A stretch of 64,000 nt of DNA from Henckelia pumila (Eukaryota > Streptophyta > Magnoliopsida > Lamiales > Gesneriaceae): NCBI RefSeq assembly GCF_033568475.1, contig NC_133120.1:84028151-84092150 (forward strand), given 5' to 3'. The position numbers and the translations under genes are program-made. This document shows, piece after piece, positions 10,678-20,596 of this stretch; the first letter of the stretch is position 1; each line of letters opens with the position of its first letter. A model generated the notes under the pieces. The model was given only the letters and a program-made list of their open reading frames with translations, was not told the DNA's origin and ran no database searches.

Positions 10678-11640
10678 TTTTAATTGGGGAAATGATCAAT
10701 AAATCCCTGATAGAAACTTGAGATTTGCTTTCAGTCCCCATGTCAAAATTGTTGTGTTGCAACTCTCTGACAAAACACTAGCATGTGTTTAAACTCCCCA
10801 TTTAAGGTAAATTACGAAATTGCAATCAAAAAGTATGGAAACACATTAAAGCCCACTTGAACAATAAATAATATTTTAATAACAATTCTTCCACCTCCCA
10901 ATATGCCGTCTCCCCAACCTCATTCTACTAGATCCATAATAGCAACTAGCAATGATTTGTACATTTAAGTCGAATTCAGATGCCAAAAATTGAGGCGAGA
11001 GGAGTTTAAAGTGAAGAACGGTCGGATTTTCAAAGTGAAGAACTGTCATCGAAACAACTTCAAGGTATGATTATTATTACAATTATTTTTTTCTGAAAAA
11101 TTAAGAAACTTTTTAGATGAAATTTCATCTTGATGATTTTTTTTTAATCTTTTCCAATTGAGTGATTCTTTGGTGATTTTTTTTCTTTTTTTTTAATCTT
11201 TTTCAATTGAGTGATTCTTTGAGGTTTATGTTTATTGTGCAGTGAAATTTCATACATCGTTTGAATTATACATATTTGATGGGAAATATTTAGGTTTTAT
11301 GTATCTATGTGGGTTTGTGGTTCATCTCAACCAATTATAGATTGATTATCTGAAATTAGTTATTGTTTTTTATTATAACTACTTCATTGCCAATTTTTAT
11401 AGTTTAGTACTGATTATAAAGATTATATAGATAGTCTTTATAGTATTTTAATCTGCTACTTAAAAATGTGATTTTGTGATATTTTTTATTGCGAAATGGG
11501 TTATGAATAAAATCACGATCTTCATTTTTTATCTTATTGTACTGAATGCATGTTATGTTTTTACTGATTATGTAGAAAATAAAATCTGAAAGTGGTTATT
11601 ACAACCTTACACTTTTTGTTGTTATGAATACAATAACATG
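10678..11640 (+). repeat. Left arm of a ~1 kb inverted repeat
   Basis: The sequence from TTTTAATTGGGGAAATGATC to GAATACAATAACAT is present in reverse complement at 34453-35152 and 26701-26808, which form one arm split by a gypsy insertion. Shared landmarks are AAATCCCTGATAGAAACTTG, GCCCACTTGAACAATAAATA and TGAATGCATGTTATGT. The outer end (GGGGAAATGATC) resembles the terminus style of long-TIR Mutator-like elements, but no clear target-site duplication was seen. Confidence 0.75.
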
Positions 11641-12249
11641 TAGTTTAATTAATGCTTTTATCCTTTGCAATTGAGCTATTATTTAGAGATTTGCCATGGT
11701 TTTAATGATTATATTAAATTTCCGTGTCATCGTGTGAATTGTACATATTATTGGTCAATCTCTAGTTTCTCGGTCTGTGAGTGGAAATGAAGCTCATTTA
11801 TTGCAATTTTGGGATAGAGTAGCTGAAATTCCTTGTTCTCGATTATATATATCGATTTAATTCCTAATCATAATAATTTTATTTCTACATTATGACTTAA
11901 ATATTGATAATTTTATCATTAAAATAAAAATGAACTGCTTGAATTTGTTATTATGTGATTTTTTTTGTGTAATGTGTTACATAAATAAAATATTCTCCAA
12001 TTTTATTAAAATTTTCATACTCGATTTTATCCTTTTAAGCTCAATATAAATTATTTTGCTTTCATTTTAGGTGTTGACAAATTACCACCGAGATAACAAA
12101 AAAATATTGGGCTTCCATAATCAAGAAAGTGACGCATGCTCCATTTTTACACTTGCACATGAGAAAAGCGGTTATTGTAAGTTGGCTCGAGCACGACCTT
12201 ACCTTCAAGGAGATATACACGTTCCAGTGAAAACATTGTTGGTTTAATT
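10968..12249 (+). other. Putative two-exon transcript starting in the inverted repeat (hypothetical)
   Basis: An exon-like segment ends at 11064 with CTTCAAG before GTATGA. A second segment begins at about 12070 after a TTTCATTTTAG acceptor and stays open for 59 codons to a TAA. Joining the two keeps one frame open for roughly 27 plus 59 codons, but no in-frame ATG is seen. The first segment recurs in the opposite arm (about 34870-34930) with differences that appear to keep the frame. No family is recognised. It could be an exon captured by a transposon, part of a transposon gene, or chance. Confidence 0.25.
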
Positions 12250-12779
12250 TGTTTTAATGATTTTGTGGAACACACTGTTGTTTTATATTAATTTGAGTTT
12301 TGTTTGTTGTATACTCTTATGTATCGTGTTCTCTTGTGATGTCGTATCGTGTGAAGCTGTTCAATAAGTTGTAGTTTACTTAAAAAAAATTTGGTCGTAA
12401 CATATTTATGTGTTTATGGATGATGATATACACTTGAATGATGTGTACTTTTAGTGATTAATTTATAAAATGTGTTCCTTGTTTAATTTAGTTTTTATTT
12501 AAATTAAAATATTTGATTTATGATTTGAGGCGCAATCGATGTTTGATTTTTTATTAAGACACATTTCATATATAGTGGTGCGGTGCATGTCATAATGATG
12601 ATATTTTTTGTTTGTATTGTGAGAGTAAAATATAATTTTATGATTGTAAATCTTATAGACTTTTTGTATTAAATGTACGTACTATGAGTATCACATATTA
12701 ACATTTATGCGATTGATCTGTGTCTTTATATCCTAGAACTTGACACGTTAGAATATTTTAATTCATTTTAACTCGGCAA
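12250..12779. other. Intergenic, no gene seen
   Basis: AT-rich sequence between the putative exon and the tandem-repeat array; no supported feature. Confidence 0.4.
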
Positions 12780-13094
12780 TATGAATCATATAGTGTCAAA
12801 AAAGTGAGTTTCATACTGCCTCAAAAGAATGAATCATAAAAGTGTGATATTGCCTAAAAACGAGTATTTCATTCTCAATTATCTATTTTTTATTCCACAA
12901 ATGTATGAGATTGTTCCAAATATATTTGGAATTATCCCAAATCAGGGACAATGCATGTGTCTTGTATATTTTGACAAAGTTTGTGCATGTGTAAAGAATG
13001 AGTATCATATTCCAAATTGTCTATCTGCTTATCCAAAAATTATCCGAGATTGTTCTAAATATATTTAAAATTATCTCAAATCAAAGACAATTCG
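12780..13094. repeat. Left remnant of a degenerate tandem array, cut by gypsy-1
   Basis: It contains two diverged copies of a unit with GAGATTGTTC, AAATATATTT and ATCCCAAATC-like blocks. The same blocks recur at 23264-25560 on the other side of the gypsy element. The target-site duplication ATTCG closes this part at 13090-13094. Confidence 0.6.
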
Positions 13095-15762
13095 TGTAAC
13101 ACCCGGTATTTTTAAATACGTAAATCCGCATGCATAATTAGGATATTTAATTATTTAAATTTTAGATTTATGGGTTAAATAATTATGTGAATTATTTGTG
13201 CATGATTTAATTTATTTTTAAGCATTTAACCCATAATTAGTTATTTTTATGATTTTTAGTATTTTAATTATTTTATCGCGTTGACGGGACCGTGGATGGA
13301 CGAGATGACAACTTTCCACCCAAATTATTTTATGAGCCTTTTTAGAGCTCTAAAATATTATTTTGAGTTTTATTATCTCAAAATTTTAAGTATTTAATTT
13401 TATATAATTTTAGGAGTCCATTTTATTCAAAATTAGCCAAAATATTGACTTTTTAGTATTTTTAAAATTCCCTAAATTTATAATTTCTGGATTTTGTTTA
13501 TGATTAACTTAAATTATCAGATTTTAGTTTTTATTTAGAGTTTTAAAATTTTAGGTTTTATATTTAAAACTTTTAATTATCCTAAAACCTATTTTAATTA
13601 AAATTAAAACTTTAACCTAATCTACCCCAAACCAACCGATCCTTCACCCTCTTAGCCGCCTCCCTCCCTTCCATTCATCCTCTTCATCGAGCCATCAGCC
13701 AAGGAGGTTCCATAGCCGGGTTTTCTTCGAAACTTCGAGTTGTTCGTCGTCCCGTCGTCCCAGAATCGTCTCACGCCCGTTTTCTCCTCGTTTTTACGGT
13801 GCAAGGCATGTTTCCTTTCGATTTTTCTTGCCATGTCAGTTATGATAGTGTGTGTAGTGTTGTGCATCGAAAACTTTTAGTTTTTTCAGAAAATGTTTGA
13901 GTTTGATGAAGGCGTACGGTTTTGGTTGGATTAGTAAAGCATGCTCACGTTTTTCTTCTCCCATGGTAGACTAGCTGCTGGTCGAGGGTCCAGTGGGTGT
14001 GTGTGTGTGACCTGGAGTTGAATGGCTCGAGTGGTTCGAGCCAAACGAGTCCAGGAGGCCTGCTGTTCGGATCGGAGGCCCTAGAGGAGCAGTTTAGGGT
14101 TGGAGGGAAGAGGGGTCGGCTGGGGCATGCAGGGCCGGGAACCAGCCGACCCATGGCCAGGTTAGGACCGGCAGGACCTTGGGAAGGTCCTTCCTGCGGC
14201 GGTCCGGCCAGTGGTGGCCGGACTGGTGTGGCAGCAGCCCTTGAAGGGCTGCTGCACGTAGCCGAGAGGAATTGAGAGAGGGGGGGATCGGGTTGGGCTG
14301 GGTTCTGGGCCTGGGTCGGGTCTGGGTGTCCGGGTTGGGTCAGTAAGGTAGTGGGTCGGGTTAAGTAGGTTTGGGTCCGGGTTTGGTGGGCCGGGCTCGA
14401 GTCTTTTTATTTTTAAAATATTTTATGAATTAATGGGTTTTTGGTCCAATTAATTTGAAATAAAATTATTTGGACTCCCAAATAATTTTATTTGGACTTT
14501 TAAAATTTTAATTAAGTTAGTCCATTAATTTTATGGGCTTTTGAGCCCATAAAAGTTATTGGGCCAGTCTTTGGGCTTTTGGGCCCATTGGGCCAGTTTA
14601 AGTTGTTATTGGGCTTAGAATGTTTTAAATGGGCTTAAATTAATTTAATTGGGCTTAAAATAATTTTATTGGGCTTAAGTATGTTATTGGGCCAGTCTCA
14701 GTGTTTATGGACCAGATTTAAGTAATTGGGCTTGAGTGTTAAGGCCAGCAGTCCAGGACCATCCATGAGAAATTTGCATGTGTCCTGATTATATATTTAA
14801 TTATTTTTATGCATTGAAGTTATTTTAATATTTATATGTTAGTAAGAAATTAAATTAAATATATGTGAAGGACACACATTTTATTTAAGTACATGCATTC
14901 ATGAAATAATTTTATGCATAATTAAATGTTTAAGGTTGAGCAATAATAAAATATTTTATGTTGGAAGTTGAAGTAGTGTGACAATTTAAGGGGGATTCGT
15001 CCCCATATGTGAACTATTGAAGGGCAGTTTACTGCCAATTTAAGAGGTGATTCTTCACCGCCACGTACGTTGGTTTCCACGCTGATCAGTATTTAATGTA
15101 TGATTTAAGGTTACACTACGGATACAACCATGCGATGTTAGAAAATAATTGCTCAACAATGTTTATGTATTATGCTATTTAAGTTAAGTTATGTTATGTT
15201 ATGAAATTTTCAAGCATGCTCATTCATGTATATGTATGTATTAGTATTTAATTGTTTTAAATTATTTTAAACCCTTGTTATGTTAGCATGTTGGGCCTCC
15301 AGGCTCACTACACTGGTATGGTGCAGGTGAGTACGTTGAGGATGAGGTTGTACCCACCGGAGGCGAGGATGTATGAGCGGGCATGCAGTGACCCCGTGAC
15401 CGTGATAGATGTCTGAGTCACATGCATGTTTTTGATTATGTCAGCACGTTACACATTTTATATTATTTTTTTCAGTGGTTGCGAGTTTTGAATATTTTAT
15501 TGAATATTGTCAGTGCATGAAAATTTTAATCATTTTATTTATGCAGTATTTTTAATTAAATGTTTGACTCAGATATTTATTTTATTTTAAAGAATGCATT
15601 TTTATTTAAGTATTTAATCGTTTATTTATTTATTTATTTTTAAATCTTTTTATTCTGTGCATATATGTATGGGCATATATGTACATATTTTATTTAGTAA
15701 GTATATATAAAAAAAAAATTTCCGCATATTTATTTATTAATTATAGAGTTAGGGTCGTTTCA
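13095..15762 (+). repeat. Gypsy-1 5' LTR
   Basis: It begins TGTAACACCCGG right after ATTCG and ends GTCGTTTCA two bases before the primer-binding site. It contains a GC-rich block (13,960-14,400) and an array of TGGGCC/TGGGCTT motifs at about 14,535-14,730. ORFs inside it recur unchanged in the other LTR and are not genes. Confidence 0.93.
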
Positions 15763-15764
15763 GT

Positions 15765-15776
15765 TGGTATCAAAGC
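15765..15776 (+). other. Gypsy-1 primer-binding site (initiator tRNA-Met type)
   Basis: TGGTATCAAAGC lies two bases after the LTR. It matches the tRNA-iMet-complementary site TGGTATCAGAGC with one difference. Confidence 0.8.
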
Positions 15777-15949
15777 ACGGTCCTTGGAGGGGTCATAACT
15801 GCTATGCGAGCTCAGAAATCCACGCTACCGGTCTGTAAGTTTTAAGTGTTTATAGCATGATTTAATTTTTAGAATTTAAGTTAGCATTAATTTTTAAACA
15901 ACATAGTTATGCATGGCGATTTACGTAAAGAAATATGTGGTGGTGCAGA

Positions 15950-16990
15950 ATGCCTCCGAGACCAGTTAACAGACGTGGGGGACCTCCACCTCCGCAGAAC
16001 CCTATTGCAGCATTGGATCAGGCCAATGCAAATATGATGGCAGGGATTACTGCTCTGTTAGAGCAGCAGGCTACTCGTCCCAGGTTGTCCCATGAGGAGG
16101 ACGTTGCTGAGAGGTTCCAGAAGAAGGGACCCAAGGAGTTTGTGGGTACCACCGATCCTTTGGTGGAGGAGGGATGGATTCTCTCTCTGGAGTCCATCTT
16201 TGCTTATATGGGGATCACAGACACCGACAGGGTGAACTGTGCGACGTACATGCTGAGGGGTGATGCAGCGCTCTGGTGGGAGGGTGCAGCCAGGGGAGTT
16301 CACCTTCCTACACTGACATGGGCAGAGTTTAGGCGTATCTTCTACGCCAAGTACTTCACTGAGGATGTGCGCAGTCGCATAATCCGAGAGTTTATGAGTC
16401 TCCGTCAGGGGGACAAGACAGTGGTCGAGTATGTGAGACAGTTCGAGAGGGGCTGTCACTTTGTGCCTCTGATTTCTGATAGTCCACCAGAGAAGTTGAG
16501 GCAATTTGTGGAGGGTTTGAAGGCGGATATCAAGCATGATGTTCGCATGGCAGACGTCCTTACTTATGAGTCTGCAGTCAGTAGAGCCTTGCGTTCAGAG
16601 GAGGGTCGGAGAGAGATTCAGAGAGAGCAGCAGGGGAAGAGGCAGTTTCAGGCTGGGTATCAGCGACCATCTTCGTAGCCTCCTGCGAAGAAGCAGTATA
16701 CAGGGCCGGCTAAGGGCCCGAATCCACAGCAGAGGCCACAGCAGCAGAGGCCGCAGCAGCAGAGGGGCGGGGCCCCTAATGCCATAGCTTATCCTACTTG
16801 CCCGAAGTGCCAGAAGATGCATTCGGGACCTTGTCTATTGGGAGCAGGAGTTTGCTACCACTATATGGAGCCAGGGCATCAGATAGCTAACTGCCCGAGG
16901 AAGAAGAACACCGCTGGTAGGGTGTTTGTGATGCAGGCCGAGAAGGTAGATCCAGACACCTCCTTGATCACCGTTATATCTTATCCCTAG
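15950..16990 (+). pseudogene. Gypsy-1 gag, interrupted by an in-frame TAG
   Basis: The start is taken at the ATG of MPPRPVNRRGG (15950) rather than the one five codons upstream, because the protein family begins this way. The capsid region (residues ~60-190) has the LWWEGA and FYAKYF features of chromovirus Gag. A TAG at 16676-16678 interrupts a Gln-rich segment, after which the same frame continues to 16990. The zinc knuckle in that part reads CYHYMEPGHQIANC, so the second Cys of C-x2-C-x4-H-x4-C is Tyr. Gag would form the virus-like particle; this copy would give a truncated protein without nucleic-acid-binding knuckle. Confidence 0.88.
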
Positions 16991-17177
16991 CATTTTAATA
17001 ATTTTCCTTTGGTTAAAAATTTCGTCTTTAATTTGGAATTTGTTGTTATTTGGGTTATTTAACTGCATGTTAGAATAGGAAGCATGTTTTACTTGTGATT
17101 AGAATTAAGAATTTGTAGTGACTCGTTGGGGAAAATTTAGTAGTGGTATGAAACTGTTGGGAATTTTCTGCGTGCAG
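16974..17177 (+). other. Intron-like gap between gag and protease of gypsy-1
   Basis: About 204 bp of AT-rich non-coding DNA separates gag (ending near DTSLIT) from the protease (starting near GRILVGG). It ends in TTTTCTGCGTGCAG, a strong 3' splice-site form, and its removal keeps the frame. The would-be donor reads ACCG/TTATAT, lacking GT. It is either an intron with a mutated donor or an untranslated spacer. Confidence 0.4.
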
Positions 17178-20100
17178 GGAGAATTCTAGTTGGAGGCAAC
17201 TCCACGTTTGCGTTGCTAGATTCAGGGGCTACGCATTCGTTTATCTCCCTGGAGTTTATCAGGCGGGTAGGCATCACACCTGAGAGTAGTGACAGTGGGT
17301 ATGATGTTACTATGCCATCAGGGCAGATTATTTCTACCTCGAAGGTTATTCGAGGACTGGAGTTAGAGCTGCAGGGACACTCCATTCAAGCAGATGTAGT
17401 AGTTTTGCCATTGAGTGGATTCGATTTGATTTTGGGCATGGACTGGTTGACAGTCAATGGAGCTTCGATTGATTTTCGTCGGAGATCAGTGTTAGTAAGA
17501 CCTACAGTAGGCGACCCGTTCACTTTTCATGCATCTCAGAGCAGTGATATTCCTCAGGTGATATCTCATATTCAGGCGAGGAAGTTGTTGAGACGGGGTT
17601 GCCAGGGGTTTCTAGCGAGTATTGTCACGACTTCAGAGCCATCTAGCAGATCATTATCAGAGATAGAGGTGGTTCGTGACTTTCCGGATGTCTTTCCGGA
17701 GGATGTTGCTGGAATTCCACCAGTGAGAGAGGTGGAGTTCAGCATCGACTTAGTGCCAGATACCGTGCCTATCTCTAAGGCACCGTACAGACTTGCTCCT
17801 ACCGAGATGAAAGAGTTGAAGGAGCAGATTCAGGAGTTGTTAGAGAAAGGCTTTGTTCGTCCTAGCTTTTCTCCGTGGGGGGCTCCGGTGTTATTTGTGA
17901 AGAAGAAGGATGGCAGTATGAGACTGTGCATCGATTACCGAGAGCTCAACAGGGTCACAGTGAAGAACAAGTATCCACTGCCGAGGATAGAGGATTTATT
18001 TGACCAGTTGCAGGGAGCTTCAGTGTTCTCCAAGATCGATCTGCGATCTGGTTATCATCAGTTGCGTGTCAGAGATGCAGATGTGTCCAAGACTGATTTC
18101 AGGACACGATATGGGCATTACGAGTTCTTAGTGATGCCATTTGGTATGACCAATGCTCCAGCGGTTTTCATGGATCTCATGAACCGAGTCTTTCAGCCGT
18201 ATCTAGATCAGTTCATCATAGTCTTTATTGATGATATTTTGATCTATTCTAGGAGCATCGAGGAGCATAGACAGCATCTTCAGACAGCCTTGCAGACTTT
18301 GAGGGAGCATCGGTTGTATGCCAAGTTCAGCAAGTGCGAGTTTTGGCTTGAGCAGGTGGCATTTCTTGGCCACATTATTTCGAGAGATGAGATTGCAGTT
18401 GATCAGTCTAAGGTTGAGGCAGTGCAGAATTGGGGTATTCCGAAGAATGCTTCAGAGATTCGCAGTTTCTTGGGTTTGGCAGGATATTATCGGAAGTTCA
18501 TCAAGGGTTTTTCCTCTATTGCAGTACCCTTGACTTCCTTGACCAAGAAGAATGCGAAGTTTATCTGGAGTTCAGACTGTCAGAGGAGCTTCGATCAGCT
18601 GAAGGAAGCACTCACTACTGCACCAGTGTTAGCGATGACAGTACCACACGAGGAGTTAGTGGTGTACACAGACGCGTCTAAACTAGGTTTAGGCGCAGTG
18701 CTTATGCAGTGTGGTAAGGTTATTGCGTATGCATCGAGGAAGCTGAAGATTCATGAGCAGAACTACCCGACGCATGACTTGGAGTTGGCAGCAGTGGTCT
18801 TCGCTTTGAAAATCTGGAGGCACTATCTGTATGGCGAGAAGTGCAAGATTTTCACAGACCACAAGAGTCTCAAGTACTTCTTCACATAGAAGGAGTTGAA
18901 CATGAGACAGCGCAGATGGTTGGAGTTGGTGAAGGACTATGATTGTGACATTACTACCATCCGGGTAAAGCTAATGTAGTGGCCGATGCTTTGAGTCGGA
19001 AGTCGTCAGTGGTATCATGTTTGACCGTACAGTTACCACTACAGAGCGAGATTCAGAGATTTGGCTTGGAGTGTTATCCGAGTGGCCATGCACCGAGCTT
19101 GTCAGTGTTGACGGTGCAGCCAGTTCTGCGAGATCGGATTAGAGAGGGACAGTCTACTGATGAGGAGTTGCAGCGATGGAGACAGAGAGATGAGGCTAGA
19201 GGTAATCTCTTGTATACAGTGAAGGATGGTATCGTTCAGTACCGTGGTAGGATGTGGGTACCGAACGTCGATCAGTTGAGAGCTGAGATTTTAGCAGAGG
19301 CTCACACATCTCCGTACTCCATTCACCCCGGAAGTACGAATATGTACAAAGACTTGCAGCTATTGTATTGGTGGCCCGGGATGAAGAGTGACATCGGGAG
19401 AGTGGTGTCAGAGTGCTTGACTTGTCAGCAAGTCAAGGCAGAGCATCAGCGTCCAGCAGGACTTCTTAGACCTCTTCTTATTCCGGAATGGAAATGGGAG
19501 AATATTACGATGGACTTTGTGGTTGGCTTACCGAGGAGTGCCAGAGGTTGTACAGCGATTTGGGTGATTGTGGATAGACTCACCAAGTCAGCTCATTTCT
19601 TGCCGGTGAGGACTACTTATACTTTGACACAGTATGCAGAGCTTTACATCAGAGAGATTGTTAGACTGCATGGCATACCAGTGTCTATTGTGTCAGACAG
19701 AGATCCGAGATTCACATCTGCATTTTGGAAGAGTCTGCACATGGCTTTGGGGACTAGGCTTCTGTTCAGTACAGCATTTCATCCCCAGACAGATGGTCAG
19801 TCTGAGAGAGTGATCCAGGTTCTCGAGGATCTTCTGAGAGCTTGTGTCATTGATTTTCGGGGCTCTTGGGAGACTAGACTACCATTAGTGGAGTTTACCT
19901 AAAACAACAGCTTTCAGTCGTCTATAGGTATGGCTCCTTATGCAGCATTGTATGGGAGGAGATGCAGATCTCCTGTGCATTGGGATGAGGTTGGTGAGCG
20001 GATTTTGCTGGGTCCTGAGATTGTGCAGCAGACAGCTGACATAGTGACTCAGATTCGAGATCGGATGAGGACAGCTCAGAGTCGACAGAAGAGTTATGCA

Positions 20101-20550
20101 GATGCCAGACGACGATATTTGGAGTTCGCTGTAGGTGATCACGTATTCCTGAAGGTGTCACCTATGAAGGGAGTAGTGCGTTTTGGCCGGAGAGGCAAGC
20201 TTAATCCGAGGTATATAGGGCCATTCGAGATCTTGGAGAGAGTTGGCACGTTGGCCTACCGTTTAGCTCTACCACCGGGGCTAGCGGCAGTGCACAACGT
20301 TTTTTATGTATCCATGCTTCGGAGATATGTCTCCAACCCGTCGCATGTGTTGGATTTCGAGCCCTTACAGTTGCCACCAGATCTAGTGTATGAGGAGAGG
20401 CCAGTGCGGATCTTGGCTAGGGAGGAGCGGAGGCTTAGGACGCGGGTCATACCGATGGTCAGAGTCCAGTGGCTGAATCACTCAGAGGAGGAAGCTACTT
20501 GGGAGACCGAGGCAGACATGAGGACTCGCTACCCGGAGTTGTTCGGGTAA
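17178..20550 (+). pseudogene. Gypsy-1 pol (protease, RT, RNase H, integrase, chromodomain), broken
   Basis: Protease: [12 protein letters not shown] near 17210. RT: core with FIDDILIYS (about 18,220-18,250) and RSGYHQLRV. RNase [13 protein letters not shown] near 18,670. Integrase: zinc-binding HPGS...[11 protein letters not shown] near 19,330-19,445, then DFVVGLP, SDRDPRF and SERVIQVLEDLLR catalytic regions. The end (20,390-20,550) is chromodomain-like. Breaks: TAG at 18887-18889, a one-base loss near 18,952, and TAA at 19900-19902. The stop at 18887 stands where both other gypsy elements here have Gln, and the one at 19900 where they have Tyr. The element could move only with enzymes supplied by relatives. 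Confidence 0.92.
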
Positions 20551-20582
20551 GTACTTTAAATTTCGAGGACGAAATTCAATTT

Positions 20583-20595
20583 AAGGGGGGGAGAA
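20583..20595 (+). other. Gypsy-1 polypurine tract
   Basis: AAGGGGGGGAGAA stands one base before the 3' LTR, the normal site of plus-strand priming. Confidence 0.85.
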
Positions 20596-20596
20596 T

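Noticed and set aside
13652..14275. Short ORFs on both strands, repeated at 21155-21778
   Set aside because: They lie inside the gypsy-1 LTRs and are the same sequence twice; no start context, domain or codon signal.
16058..16537. 159-codon minus-strand ORF
   Set aside because: Antisense shadow of gypsy-1 gag, whose plus-strand frame has clear Gag features.
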